Shown here piece after piece: positions 6,152-14,858 of a stretch of 14,881 bases of DNA. The translations under genes were made by a program, and so were the position numbers. This DNA is from Bacilli bacterium (GTDB lineage Bacteria > Bacillota_I > Bacilli_A > RF39 > UBA660), in NCBI GenBank assembly GCA_029004695.1, contig JAQVZB010000023.1, positions 1-14,881 on the forward strand, written 5' to 3'. Under the pieces are notes generated by a model, which saw only the letters and a list, made by a program, of their open reading frames with translations, was not told the origin of the DNA and searched no databases. How positions within the stretch are numbered: position 1 is the stretch's first letter; each line of letters begins with the position of its first letter.

Positions 6152-8767
6152 ATGAAAATATTTTCTGACCAAAATATAAATGATATTTTAAAATATTTTA
6201 ATACTAGCCTTAATGGTCTTTCGACAATTGAGGCTCAAAATAGATTAAAAAAAGATGGTAAAAATGAATTAGCTAAAAATAAAAAACGAAATTTTTTTAA
6301 AATTATTGTAAATGAAATAAAAAATCCGATTTTAATCATTTTAATTATTGCCGGACTATTTTCTCTTATTAGCAAAGATTACATTGAAAGCATAGCCATC
6401 TTAATTATTATTTTAATCGATGTCTTGATGGGGGCAATTCAAGAATGGAAAGCATTAAAAACAACCGATGCTCTTACCGACTTAATTAAATATGAAACAA
6501 AAGTTATTAGAGATAATAAAGAACAAATGATATATTCAACTGATTTAGTTATTGGTGATATTGTCTTACTTGAATCCGGTAATAAAATAGGGGCAGATTT
6601 AAGAATTATTGAGGATCAAAATTTAATTATTGATGAGTCAATTTTAACTGGAGAAAGTATTGGAGTAATAAAAAATAGTAATAAAAAAACTAAAGCTAGT
6701 AATATTGCTTATGCAGGAACAGTTGTTATAAAAGGTAGAGCTAAAGCTATCGTAATTAAAACGGGAAGTAATACTGCCATAGGTAAAATAGCTGATGTGG
6801 TATCTAATATGGAAGATGCTCCATCTCCCCTTACTATAAGAGTAAATAAATTATCAAAACAAATATCAATCTTAATCTTAATTATTGCTATTATTTTAAC
6901 CATCTTATTATTGTATAATAATGCTCCGGGGAAAGAGATATTTATTTTTGTTATCGCTCTTTCAGTATCAGCAATGCCTGAAGGTCTTCCTTTAGCTTTA
7001 ACAATGGCTTTAACTGTATCTTCTAGCCGAATGGCTAAAAATAATGTTATTGTTAAAAAATTAAATTCGGTTGAAGCTTTAGGTAGCTGTACTATAATAG
7101 CAAGTGATAAGACAGGTACATTAACATTAAATGAACAAACGGCTAAAAAAATAGTCTTGCCTTCCCAAGAAGAATTTAATATTACGGGAAGTGGTTATAA
7201 TGATATTGGAAAAATTAATTATCCAGTAGCAAGAGAAAAAGAAGTCAAAGATATAATTTTTCAAGGAATTATCAATAATGAAGCGGTCATAAAAAAAGAA
7301 AATAACGAATTTATGTATTTTGGAGACACCATTGATGTAGCATTTTTAGTTTTAGGATTAAAAACTAAAGTATCTAAAGAAATTAATTTAATATCAGAAA
7401 TACCTTATGAATCAGAAAATCAATATTCAGCAGCATTCTATGAAGATAACAATAAAAAATATTGTACTGTTAAAGGATCAACTGAAAAAATATTATCTTT
7501 TTGCGATAAAATGATGATAAATGGAAAAGCAATTAAAATAGATAAAGAGTCTTTAATTAAGCAAAATGAAAAATTAGCTCTTAATGGTTATCGAGTGATA
7601 GCTTTAGCTAAAAAGGAAGTGAATTTTAAAAAAGAATACACGGAAAAAGATCTTAATGAATTAATTTTTCTTGGTTTTGTTTGTTTTATTGATCCAATTA
7701 GAAAAGAAGCTAAACCATCAATAAGTAAATGTAAAAAGGCTGGAATTAAAGTCGTTATGATTACAGGAGATCATCCTTTAACAGCAGCTAATATTGGTAA
7801 AGAATTAGGATTAATAAAAAATGAAAAAAATATTACTACGGGAGAGGAATTAGAGAAATATTTACAACTGGGGGAAAAAGAATTCGATCATTTTATTAAA
7901 GATAAAACCGTCTTTGCTAGAGTAGCTCCTTTAAATAAGTTAGCAATAGTTGAATCATTTAAAAGACAAAATGAATATATTGCCGTAACAGGAGATGGTG
8001 TAAATGATGCTCCAGCTATCAAAGCTGCTAACATTGGTATTGCTATGGGAAGTGGAACCGATGTAGCAAAAGATACTGCTGATATGATAATTTTAGATGA
8101 CAATTTTAAATCAATTGTCGAAGGTATTAAGCATGGTCGAATAGCTTATAGTAATATTCGAAAAATAGTCTATTTGTTATTATCTTGTGGAGCAGCTGAA
8201 GTACTTTTCTTTATATTAGCAATAGTAGCTAATTTACCAATTCCATTAATAGCAATTCAAATACTATGGTTAAATGTTGTAACTGATGGTCTTCAAGATA
8301 TGGCATTATCTTTTGAACAACATGAAGATGGCGTATTAGGAGAAAAGGTAAGTAGTCCTGAAAACACCATTTTTAATAAAGATTTATTTTTTGAATTATT
8401 AGTTTCAAGTTTAACAATTGGGTTAGTTGTTTTTGGTTTTTGGACTTTTCTAATTAAAAATAATGTTGATATAATTTTAGCAAGAACATATATCGTAACT
8501 TTAATGGTCTTTATGCAAAATATCCATGTCTTTAATTGCCGAAGCGAAAAACGAAGTACCTTTTCAATGCCACTTAATAATAAATTTTTAATTTTTTCAA
8601 TTGTAGGATCGATTATTTTACAGGTAGTAGTTTTAAAAGTTGATGTACTTACTCAATTTTTACAAATAACCAATATACCATTATGGCATATTTTCGGAAT
8701 ATTTGTTGTATCTCTTCCCCTTTTAATTATTATGGAAGTATATAAAAAACTAGTTTATCATAAATAA
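6152..8767 (+). CDS. P2-type cation-transporting ATPase, probably Ca2+ exporting
   Basis: This 871-residue membrane pump has all P-type hallmarks. They are an N-terminal cation-ATPase domain, actuator TGES (166-169), phosphorylation motif DKTGT with Asp319, TGDHP (539 region) and the hinge GDGVNDAP (614-621). The PEGLP motif (276-280) in helix 4 places it in the P2 group. Residues corresponding to sarcoplasmic Ca2+-ATPase (SERCA) Asn796, Thr799 and Asp800 are present as Asn708, Thr711 and Asp712, and Glu771 as Glu683. The Asn768 position appears to be Gly680, suggesting one transport site, as in PMR1/PMCA-type pumps. The PLALTMAL sequence after PEG resembles the PMCA style. Ca2+ export is the best guess; Mn2+ or another cation is possible. 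The gene stands alone between its promoter and a terminator shared with convergent uvrB. Confidence 0.9.
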   Translation: MKIFSDQNINDILKYFNTSLNGLSTIEAQNRLKKDGKNELAKNKKRNFFKIIVNEIKNPILIILIIAGLFSLISKDYIESIAILIIILIDVLMGAIQEWKALKTTDALTDLIKYETKVIRDNKEQMIYSTDLVIGDIVLLESGNKIGADLRIIEDQNLIIDESILTGESIGVIKNSNKKTKASNIAYAGTVVIKGRAKAIVIKTGSNTAIGKIADVVSNMEDAPSPLTIRVNKLSKQISILILIIAIILTILLLYNNAPGKEIFIFVIALSVSAMPEGLPLALTMALTVSSSRMAKNNVIVKKLNSVEALGSCTIIASDKTGTLTLNEQTAKKIVLPSQEEFNITGSGYNDIGKINYPVAREKEVKDIIFQGIINNEAVIKKENNEFMYFGDTIDVAFLVLGLKTKVSKEINLISEIPYESENQYSAAFYEDNNKKYCTVKGSTEKILSFCDKMMINGKAIKIDKESLIKQNEKLALNGYRVIALAKKEVNFKKEYTEKDLNELIFLGFVCFIDPIRKEAKPSISKCKKAGIKVVMITGDHPLTAANIGKELGLIKNEKNITTGEELEKYLQLGEKEFDHFIKDKTVFARVAPLNKLAIVESFKRQNEYIAVTGDGVNDAPAIKAANIGIAMGSGTDVAKDTADMIILDDNFKSIVEGIKHGRIAYSNIRKIVYLLLSCGAAEVLFFILAIVANLPIPLIAIQILWLNVVTDGLQDMALSFEQHEDGVLGEKVSSPENTIFNKDLFFELLVSSLTIGLVVFGFWTFLIKNNVDIILARTYIVTLMVFMQNIHVFNCRSEKRSTFSMPLNNKFLIFSIVGSIILQVVVLKVDVLTQFLQITNIPLWHIFGIFVVSLPLLIIMEVYKKLVYHK

Positions 8768-8788
8768 AAGAAGCAAAAATGCTTCTTT
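8767..8788. terminator. Bidirectional terminator between the ATPase gene and uvrB
   Basis: AAAGAAGCA (8767-8775) pairs with TGCTTCTTT (8780-8788) around an AAAA loop. It overlaps the stop codons of both convergent genes and is followed by T-rich sequence on each strand (TTATTTT on plus, TTTTATTT on minus). Confidence 0.8.
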
Positions 8789-10730
8789 ATTTTGATTTCA
8801 TTTCGAATAATATATCTCGTAGTTGCATAGCTTTTTCAAAGTCGAGTTCTTTAGCAGCTTGTCTCATTTCGCGTTCTATTTTTAAAATTATTTCTTTTTG
8901 CTCTTTAGCAGATATTTTTTCTAAATTATCTTCTTTGATTTCGTTTGATATTAAATCTCTGATTTCTTTGCTAATAGTTTGAGGTATTATATTATGTTCT
9001 TGATTATATTTGATTTGAATTTCTCTTCTTCGATTGGTTTCCTTTATGGCTTTATCCATAGCATCACTTATTTTATCGGCATACATAATAACATGGCCAT
9101 TTACATTACGAGCTGCTCGACCAATAGTTTGAATTAAACTTCGTTCACTTCTTAAGAAACCTTGTTTATCAGCATCAAGGATGGCAATTAAGCTGACTTC
9201 AGGAATATCTAAACCTTCTCTTAAAAGATTAATTCCAACTATAATATCATATTTTCCCATTCGTAAATCTCTAATTATTTTTAATCTTTCAAAAGTTTTA
9301 ACTTCACTATGAAGATAAGCTACTTTAATATTTAATTGTTTTAAGTAATTTGTTAATTCTTCAGCCATTCTAATCGTTAAAGTAGTGACCAATACTCTTT
9401 CATTCTTTTTTGATTTAAGATTAATTTCATGAATTAAATCATCGATTTGGCCATTTGTTTTTCTTACCTCAATAGTTGGATCAACTAAACCAGTAGGTCT
9501 TATGATACTTTCAACAAAATTATTATTTATTAGTCCTAGTTCATAATCACCTGGAGTGGCCGATACATAGATAGCTTGCTTAATTTTATTATTAAATTCT
9601 TCAAATTTTAAAGGACGATTATCTAGAGCGCTAGGTAATCTAAAACCATAATCTACTAAAGTTTGTTTTCGAGAGCGATCACCATTATACATCGCTCTTA
9701 CTTGGGGTAAAGTAACATGTGATTCATCTACTACTAATAAATAATCATCACCAAAGAAGTCCATTAAAGTACTAGGAGTTTCTCCTTCGTTTCTTAAAGC
9801 TAAATGTCGAGCATAGTTTTCAATCCCATTACAAAAACCAGTTTCTTTAAGCATCTCAATATCATATTTAATTCTTTCTCTTAAGCGTTGTTCTTCAATT
9901 AATTTATTATTGTCTTTAAAATATTTTAATTGGATTTCAGCTTCGGCCTCAATTCTTTTGATTGCTTCTTTAATTTTGGCTTCACTTGTAACAAAGTGAC
10001 TAGCTGGATAAATACTTATATTTTTAACTTGTTGTAATATAGTTCCTGTTAAAACATCAAACTCACTAATTCGATCAATGGTATTGCCAAATAATTCTAC
10101 TCTAATACCGTTTTTTCTACCACTAGCGGGAATAATATCAATAACATCACCATTAACTCTAAAGGTTCCTCGGTGGAAATCGATTTGATTTCTTTCATAA
10201 GTCATCGCGACTAATTTTTCTATAATATCATTTCTTTTTATTTTATCGTTAAGTGATAAAATTAACATACTTTTTTTATATTCTTCAGGTTCACCGATAC
10301 CATAAATACATGAAACAGAAGCAACAACAATAACATCTTTATTATTGATTAAAGCACTTGTTGCTCCGTGTCTTAATTCGTCTATTTCGTCATTAACGCT
10401 TGAATCTTTTTCAATATAAGTATCACTAGAAGGAACATAAGCTTCTGGTTGATAATAATCATAATAGGAAATAAAATATTCGACTCTATTTTCAGGAAAT
10501 AATTCTTTAAATTCAGAATATAATTGACCGGCTAAAGTTTTATTATGAGCTAAAACTAGAGTGGGTTTTTGAATTTTTTCAATTACATTTGCAATCGTAA
10601 AAGTTTTCCCAGTACCAGTAGCACCAAGTAATACTTGATGTTTTTCATTATTATTAATACCTGTTACTAATCTTTTAATTGCTTCTGGTTGATCACCTGC
10701 TGGTTGATATTTTGAAATTAATTTAAACAT
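8787..10730 (-). CDS. uvrB: Excinuclease ABC subunit B
   Basis: UvrB verifies damage in nucleotide excision repair, loading from UvrA and recruiting UvrC. The 647-residue protein is of normal length. It has Walker A GATGTGKT (36-43), the damage-probing beta-hairpin region DYYQPEAYVPSSDTY (91-105), Walker B DESH (335-338), helicase motif VI QTIGRAARN (534-542) and a C-terminal UVR domain (about 613-645, FEKAMQLRD) that contacts UvrC. The start follows AAAGGAG by about 10 bases. uvrA, often next to uvrB, is absent; uvrB is followed by a terminator. No LexA/DinR-type operator (GAAC-N4-GTTC) is visible upstream. Confidence 0.98.
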   Translation of the reverse strand: MFKLISKYQPAGDQPEAIKRLVTGINNNEKHQVLLGATGTGKTFTIANVIEKIQKPTLVLAHNKTLAGQLYSEFKELFPENRVEYFISYYDYYQPEAYVPSSDTYIEKDSSVNDEIDELRHGATSALINNKDVIVVASVSCIYGIGEPEEYKKSMLILSLNDKIKRNDIIEKLVAMTYERNQIDFHRGTFRVNGDVIDIIPASGRKNGIRVELFGNTIDRISEFDVLTGTILQQVKNISIYPASHFVTSEAKIKEAIKRIEAEAEIQLKYFKDNNKLIEEQRLRERIKYDIEMLKETGFCNGIENYARHLALRNEGETPSTLMDFFGDDYLLVVDESHVTLPQVRAMYNGDRSRKQTLVDYGFRLPSALDNRPLKFEEFNNKIKQAIYVSATPGDYELGLINNNFVESIIRPTGLVDPTIEVRKTNGQIDDLIHEINLKSKKNERVLVTTLTIRMAEELTNYLKQLNIKVAYLHSEVKTFERLKIIRDLRMGKYDIIVGINLLREGLDIPEVSLIAILDADKQGFLRSERSLIQTIGRAARNVNGHVIMYADKISDAMDKAIKETNRRREIQIKYNQEHNIIPQTISKEIRDLISNEIKEDNLEKISAKEQKEIILKIEREMRQAAKELDFEKAMQLRDILFEMKSK

Positions 10731-10756
10731 ACTAAATGCTCCTTTATAAAAAATAT

Positions 10757-10764
10757 ATTATCAT
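10757..10764 (-). promoter_or_regulatory. Candidate extended -10 of uvrB
   Basis: On the minus strand TGATAAT (GATAAT at 10762-10757) lies about 27 bases before the uvrB start, with no convincing -35 at 17 bp. It sits between the vanY terminator and uvrB, where a separate promoter would be needed. Confidence 0.3.
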
Positions 10765-10785
10765 TTTTTTCCTTTATTGTATATT

Positions 10786-10813
10786 AAAAAAAGGTAATAT
10801 TAGTTTACCTCTT
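10786..10813 (-). terminator. Terminator of the VanY-like gene
   Basis: On the minus strand an AAGAGGTAA arm (10813-10805) pairs with TTACCTTTT (10797-10789), with one G-U pair and a 7-base loop holding the stop codon. A run of T residues continues to 10786. It would limit readthrough into uvrB. Confidence 0.7.
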
Positions 10814-11759
10814 TATTTAAATAATAAGCATAATATTCATCAAAAGTAATATTTTCCTTAAATATTTTATTAGCTGTTTCTTTACCTACGTATCGATAAT
10901 GCCATGGTTCATATGAATATCCGGTTATATCTTCTTTATCTTTAGGATATCTTAAAATAAATCCATATTTATGAGCATTGTCTTTCATCCATAAATAACT
11001 TTTCGTATCGCCAAATTTATCATTAGTATCATAAAAATCAGCCACATCTAAAGCATAACCAGTTTGATGTTCAGAATGGCCTGCTCTTGCAGCATATTCA
11101 TCAGCTTTTCTGGTTCCATATAGTGCTTTTCTTTCATTCCATAATTCTTCTTGATATTCATAATTACGATAAGAAGAAACAATTAAGATTGTGTATCCAT
11201 CTGATTTAGCCGCATCATATAATTCTTGATAAGCATTATAAGTTTCTTCATTTAAAGAATTATTTGCATATGAATATGTACCAGTAGTGGTAATAATATT
11301 TTCTGGTTCATAATCTTTATCTAAGTAATAATATTTATTAACTAGCATTAATTTTTCATCTTTATAATTATTCTTAATTGGTTCTTTATAAAAATCACGA
11401 TCTCGATTTACATTAACTAAAGATATGATTTTATTTAAATCAATATCCTTATTTTCATTAGCATAATTTGAATAACGATCTAAATTATTATAAATAAAAT
11501 ATTTATTAATAATTATCTTAGTTAAATTAGGATTATAGTCTTTCGTTAATAAAGAATCAATTTGTTTATCTTCTAATTCTTTTTCGATAATTTTAATTTC
11601 ATCTAAAGAATAATTTATTTGGAGTAATTTATATTCATATGTTTGCTGATATAAATAATCATCAACTAATTTAATTCCAACTACTGATATGAAGATAATT
11701 AAAGTTAATAATATAAAATTCCTTTTAGCTTGTTTTCTAATTTTTCTTTTTTTATACAT
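10800..11759 (-). CDS. D-alanyl-D-alanine carboxypeptidase, VanY/M15B family, membrane-anchored
   Basis: This 319-residue protein has a basic N-terminus and one hydrophobic segment (about 14-32) that would anchor it with the catalytic part outside. Residues about 33-160 form a linker of the kind seen in Bacillota VanY-like proteins (VNVNRDRDFY, LMLVNKYYYLDKDY). The M15 peptidase core follows: SSYR (195-198), the zinc motif SEHQTGYALD with His231 and Asp238, and EPWHYRY with Glu284 and His287. It should trim terminal D-Ala from peptidoglycan stem peptides. No vancomycin-resistance genes are nearby, so wall remodelling is more likely than resistance. The ATG at 11759 follows GAGGTG. It is divergent from the pyrophosphatase gene. 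Confidence 0.92.
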   Translation of the reverse strand: MYKKRKIRKQAKRNFILLTLIIFISVVGIKLVDDYLYQQTYEYKLLQINYSLDEIKIIEKELEDKQIDSLLTKDYNPNLTKIIINKYFIYNNLDRYSNYANENKDIDLNKIISLVNVNRDRDFYKEPIKNNYKDEKLMLVNKYYYLDKDYEPENIITTTGTYSYANNSLNEETYNAYQELYDAAKSDGYTILIVSSYRNYEYQEELWNERKALYGTRKADEYAARAGHSEHQTGYALDVADFYDTNDKFGDTKSYLWMKDNAHKYGFILRYPKDKEDITGYSYEPWHYRYVGKETANKIFKENITFDEYYAYYLNKEVN

Positions 11760-11780
11760 TAAAACACCTCGACTATAGAA

Positions 11781-11789
11781 ATTATAACA
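11781..11789 (-). promoter_or_regulatory. Extended -10 promoter of the VanY-like gene
   Basis: The minus strand reads TGTTATAAT, a perfect extended -10 (TATAAT at 11786-11781) about 22 bases before the start codon. The -35 (AAAGTT-like at 11809-11804) is weak, as is usual for extended -10 promoters. Confidence 0.6.
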
Positions 11790-11806
11790 TAAAATATTAT
11801 AATAAC

Positions 11807-11835
11807 TTTAAATTATTAAAATTTTAGTGTATAAT
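11807..11835 (+). promoter_or_regulatory. Promoter of the pyrophosphatase gene
   Basis: TTTAAA (11807-11812) and a perfect TATAAT (11830-11835) are spaced by 17 bp. The -35 region overlaps that of the divergent vanY promoter, so the two may influence each other. AGAGGGG (11846-11852) is the ribosome binding site, 10 bases before the ATG. Confidence 0.55.
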
Positions 11836-11862
11836 TTATTAAGGTAGAGGGGCGTAAAAAAT

Positions 11863-13485
11863 ATGGAAAAAATATTTGTAATCGGACATAAAAAACCTGA
11901 TACTGATTCAGTATGTGGAGCAATTGCATTAAGTAATTTAAAAAATCAAATGGGTTTAAATACTGAACCTAGAATTTTAAGTGAAGTAAATTCGGAAACT
12001 TTATTTGTTTTAAATAAATTTAATATGCCTGTACCTAAATATTTAAATGATGTTAAAATTCAATTAAATGATGTTAAATATAAAAAGAATTTTTATATTA
12101 ATGAAGATGAATCTATCTTTAATACTTATAATTATATCAGCGAGAAAGAAATAACAGGAATACCGATTGTAGATGATAAAAAATTATTTTTAGGTTATGT
12201 TTCATTAAAAGAAATTGCAAAAGAATTAATTGTTAGTTCCTCAAATGAAATAAATACTAGTTTTGATAATATTGCTAGTACTTTAAGGGCCTCTAAAGTA
12301 TATAAATTTGATGTAGATATTATTGGTAAAGCCATGACGATAAGTATTCCTTATCGCATGTTGGTAAATACTATAAAACTCAATAGTGAGTCAATAATCA
12401 TTGGATGTAATCGAAGTTTAATTTTAAATCATGCTTTAAAAAGTAAAGTTAAGCTTATTATATTAATTAATAATAAACCATTAACTGAAGAAGAAGAAAG
12501 GCTTGCTAAAGAAAATAAAGTCAACATTATTATTACTCCTTTTGATACTTTTAAAGTAACTAAAATAATTAGTTTATCTAATCCAATTAAAACGATTCAA
12601 AGAGCAACTTCAGCTATTTGTTTTGAACCTAAAGATTATTTAACTGACTTTATTGAAATAAGTAATAAATATAAACATACTAATTATCCTATTGTTAATA
12701 GTAAAGGTATTTGTGAAGGTATGCTTAGAGTGATAGATACTCATGAGTTTACGAGAAAAAACTTAATTTTAGTTGATCATAATGAATCAAATCAAAGTGT
12801 TGATGGGTTAAATGAAGCTAATATACTAGAAATAGTTGATCATCACAATATTGGTAATATATCTACATCTGGACCTATTAATTTTAGAAATATGACGGTA
12901 GGGTCAGTTAATACTGTTATTTATTATTTATTTATGGAACAGAGTTTAAAAATACCTAAAAATATCGCTGGAATAATGTTAAGTGGTATTATATCTGATA
13001 CTTTATTATTGGCAAGTCCTACTACAACAATGCATGATAAATTAGCAATTGAACATCTAGCTAAAATAGCTAAAATAGATATACACACCTATGGGTTAGA
13101 ATTATTAAAAAGTGGTGTAAGTATAAAAGGTATGAGCATTCAAGATATCATAAATAAGGATTTTAAAACTTATATGGCCGGTGATAATAAAGTAGGTGTA
13201 GCCCAAGTGTTTACAACATCATTTGATGAATATAAAGTTAAAATAAAAGATTATATTAATGAATTAAATAAAATAAGTACTAATAATAATTATAAAGTTG
13301 TATGTCTTTTTGTTACTGATATATTAAATAATAATTCTTATATTATTTTTAATGAAAATGGTCAAAAATATTTAGAAGAAGCTTATAGTATTGATGATTT
13401 AACTGAAGGATATTTATTTGAAGGGGTAGTATCTCGTAAAAAACAAATGGTACCTTTAATATTAGAGGTAATTGAAAAATTATAG
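11863..13485 (+). CDS. ppaC: Manganese-dependent (family II) inorganic pyrophosphatase with regulatory CBS insert
   Basis: This cytosolic enzyme hydrolyses pyrophosphate, pulling biosynthetic reactions forward. Of 540 residues, the DHH catalytic domain is split by a regulatory insert. Metal ligands are His9, Asp13 and Asp15 in GHKKPDTDSV, then Asp305 (VDHNE), Asp326-His327-His328 (VDHHN) and Asp379 (ISDT). The C-terminal DHHA2 domain ends with SRKKQMVP (524-531), the substrate-binding signature. The insert (about 70-300) reads as CBS (70-122), a DRTGG-like part (about 125-240, NRSLILNHALKS) and a second CBS (about 243-300). Plain family II enzymes have about 310 residues; the long CBS-PPases of clostridia are inhibited by AMP/ADP and activated by diadenosine polyphosphates, so nucleotide control is likely here. 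It is followed by a coupled membrane-protein gene. Confidence 0.95.
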   Translation: MEKIFVIGHKKPDTDSVCGAIALSNLKNQMGLNTEPRILSEVNSETLFVLNKFNMPVPKYLNDVKIQLNDVKYKKNFYINEDESIFNTYNYISEKEITGIPIVDDKKLFLGYVSLKEIAKELIVSSSNEINTSFDNIASTLRASKVYKFDVDIIGKAMTISIPYRMLVNTIKLNSESIIIGCNRSLILNHALKSKVKLIILINNKPLTEEEERLAKENKVNIIITPFDTFKVTKIISLSNPIKTIQRATSAICFEPKDYLTDFIEISNKYKHTNYPIVNSKGICEGMLRVIDTHEFTRKNLILVDHNESNQSVDGLNEANILEIVDHHNIGNISTSGPINFRNMTVGSVNTVIYYLFMEQSLKIPKNIAGIMLSGIISDTLLLASPTTTMHDKLAIEHLAKIAKIDIHTYGLELLKSGVSIKGMSIQDIINKDFKTYMAGDNKVGVAQVFTTSFDEYKVKIKDYINELNKISTNNNYKVVCLFVTDILNNNSYIIFNENGQKYLEEAYSIDDLTEGYLFEGVVSRKKQMVPLILEVIEKL

Positions 13486-13493
13486 GAGTAAAA

Positions 13494-14237
13494 ATGAAAG
13501 TAAATAAAAAAACCAAAAATATTTTATTGTTACTCGTAATTTTAATAACAGGTATTATTTATGGAATATCTATGATTAAAAAAGATTCACAAGCTATAAT
13601 TATGTACGATGCAAATGCAACTATTATTGAAAGAAGATCTGGAAAAGAAGTAGTCGCAAGTATTGATGAAGATTCAAAAGATAAAATTAATAAGCATCTA
13701 TCTATATATTCTAATATATTTAATATTGGTGATAAATTAAAAATAGAATATTATCAAGAAGGAAATAATTATTATATAAGTAAAATAAATCCATTAATAA
13801 ATACAAATGTTAAAAAAAAAGAACTTGTTAATAAAATAAGTGCTGATCCTACTGTAATAAGATATCAAGAACAAATATATCGCGAAGAAAAGATGGAAAA
13901 TAATAATTCATCAATTATATTAGCTAACCCAGATATAATTAAAGGTCAAACCTATGTAACAATAAATCCAAATGAATTTTATAAATTAAAGTATGAGAGT
14001 TATAATAATAATGATTATATTATAACTCAAAATAAGATAACAAAGCTCATAGGAAATAGCAGTTTTAGAGTAATTAGTTTTAAAAATTATTTTGAAGATC
14101 AAATAAGCAATATAAATTATAAATATGCAGATAATTATGATAAAGATTCCATAATCTTTAAAGGAATTGGAAAAGGGATTTATAATTTAAAAATCGAATT
14201 TGAAAATAAAGATGTTATCAATTATATATTTATTTAA
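13494..14237 (+). CDS. Unrecognised membrane-anchored extracytoplasmic protein
   Basis: I do not recognise this 247-residue protein. It has a lysine-rich start, one hydrophobic segment (about 9-27) without a lipobox cysteine, and a hydrophilic Asn/Lys/Ile-rich remainder, so it is probably a single-pass protein with an outside domain. Residues about 34-98 look like a small beta-rich domain. The end (about 218-247, GIGKGIYNLKIEFENKD) resembles an Ig-like edge-strand pattern, but this is weak. Its Shine-Dalgarno AGGAG (13484-13488) overlaps the ppaC stop codon, with the ATG 5 bases on, so it is probably translationally coupled to the pyrophosphatase. No cysteines or catalytic motif are evident. 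It is a real gene by spacing and start signal; function is unknown. Confidence 0.8.
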   Translation: MKVNKKTKNILLLLVILITGIIYGISMIKKDSQAIIMYDANATIIERRSGKEVVASIDEDSKDKINKHLSIYSNIFNIGDKLKIEYYQEGNNYYISKINPLINTNVKKKELVNKISADPTVIRYQEQIYREEKMENNNSSIILANPDIIKGQTYVTINPNEFYKLKYESYNNNDYIITQNKITKLIGNSSFRVISFKNYFEDQISNINYKYADNYDKDSIIFKGIGKGIYNLKIEFENKDVINYIFI

Positions 14238-14246
14238 AATATATTT

Positions 14247-14276
14247 GTTTTATAAAACTTCTTATGATAATATAAT
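14247..14276 (+). promoter_or_regulatory. Candidate promoter region of lemA
   Basis: A TATAAT at 14271-14276 lies 23 bases before the lemA start, preceded by GATAAT at 14266. No good -35 is present at 17 bp. The 62-bp spacer also has a 12-bp palindrome GTTTTATAAAAC (14247-14258) and an inverted repeat CTTATG/CATAAG (14261-14266, 14279-14284) around the -10. Confidence 0.4.
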
Positions 14277-14299
14277 AGCATAAGAAAGAAAGTGGTATT

Positions 14300-14851
14300 A
14301 TGGAATGGTTGTATATAATAATTGCATTAATTGTTTTATTAATTATTTTTGTAGTTGGTGTATATAATAGTTTAGTTGTATTAAGACAAAAGGTGAAAAA
14401 TCAATGGTCGCAAATTGATGTTCAATTAAAAAGAAGATCTGATTTAATTCCAAATTTAGTAGAAACAGTAAAAGGTTATGCTAAACATGAAAAAGAGACT
14501 TTACAAAAAGTAATTGAAGCTAGAAATTCATATTTAGCTGCTGATACACCAGAGGCAAAAATGAAAGCGAATGGTGAATTATCTAATTTGATAAGTAAAT
14601 TATTTGCTTTATCAGAAAATTATCCAGAATTAAAAGCAGATACTAGTTTTCTTAAATTACAAGGTGATTTGAAAGATACTGAAGATAAAATTGCTTTTGC
14701 AAGACAATTTTATAATGATATTGTTATGAAATATAATGCTAAAATAGAAACTTTTCCTGTTAATATAGTTGCAAATTTATTTAAATTTGAAGCGAGAGAA
14801 TTTTTTGAAGCTCTAGAAGCTGAAAAAGAAAATGTAACCTTAAAATTTTAA
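14300..14851 (+). CDS. lemA: LemA family protein
   Basis: This 183-residue protein has one N-terminal membrane segment (about 3-22) and the LemA fold. The family signature reads YNSLVVLRQKVKNQWSQIDV (22-41), then QLKRRSDLIPNLVETVKGYAKHE, ALSENYPELKAD (residues 122-133) and the C-terminal DIVMKYN...FPVNIVANLF. It is a long-helical-bundle envelope protein with its N-terminus outside or very short; the molecular function of the family is not established, and homologues are often near TPM/YgcG or HtpX genes. Here it is followed by a terminator, so it looks monocistronic. The ATG at 14300 follows a weak AAAGTGG site. Its codon and base use resemble those of its neighbours. Confidence 0.95.
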   Translation: MEWLYIIIALIVLLIIFVVGVYNSLVVLRQKVKNQWSQIDVQLKRRSDLIPNLVETVKGYAKHEKETLQKVIEARNSYLAADTPEAKMKANGELSNLISKLFALSENYPELKADTSFLKLQGDLKDTEDKIAFARQFYNDIVMKYNAKIETFPVNIVANLFKFEAREFFEALEAEKENVTLKF

Positions 14852-14858
14852 GTGAATT

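Noticed and set aside
8779..8982. Plus-strand open frame after the ATPase gene
   Set aside because: It is antisense to the conserved UVR domain of uvrB and lacks its own ribosome binding site.
10731..10799. LexA/DinR box before uvrB
   Set aside because: No GAAC-N4-GTTC-like palindrome is present in the 69-bp spacer.
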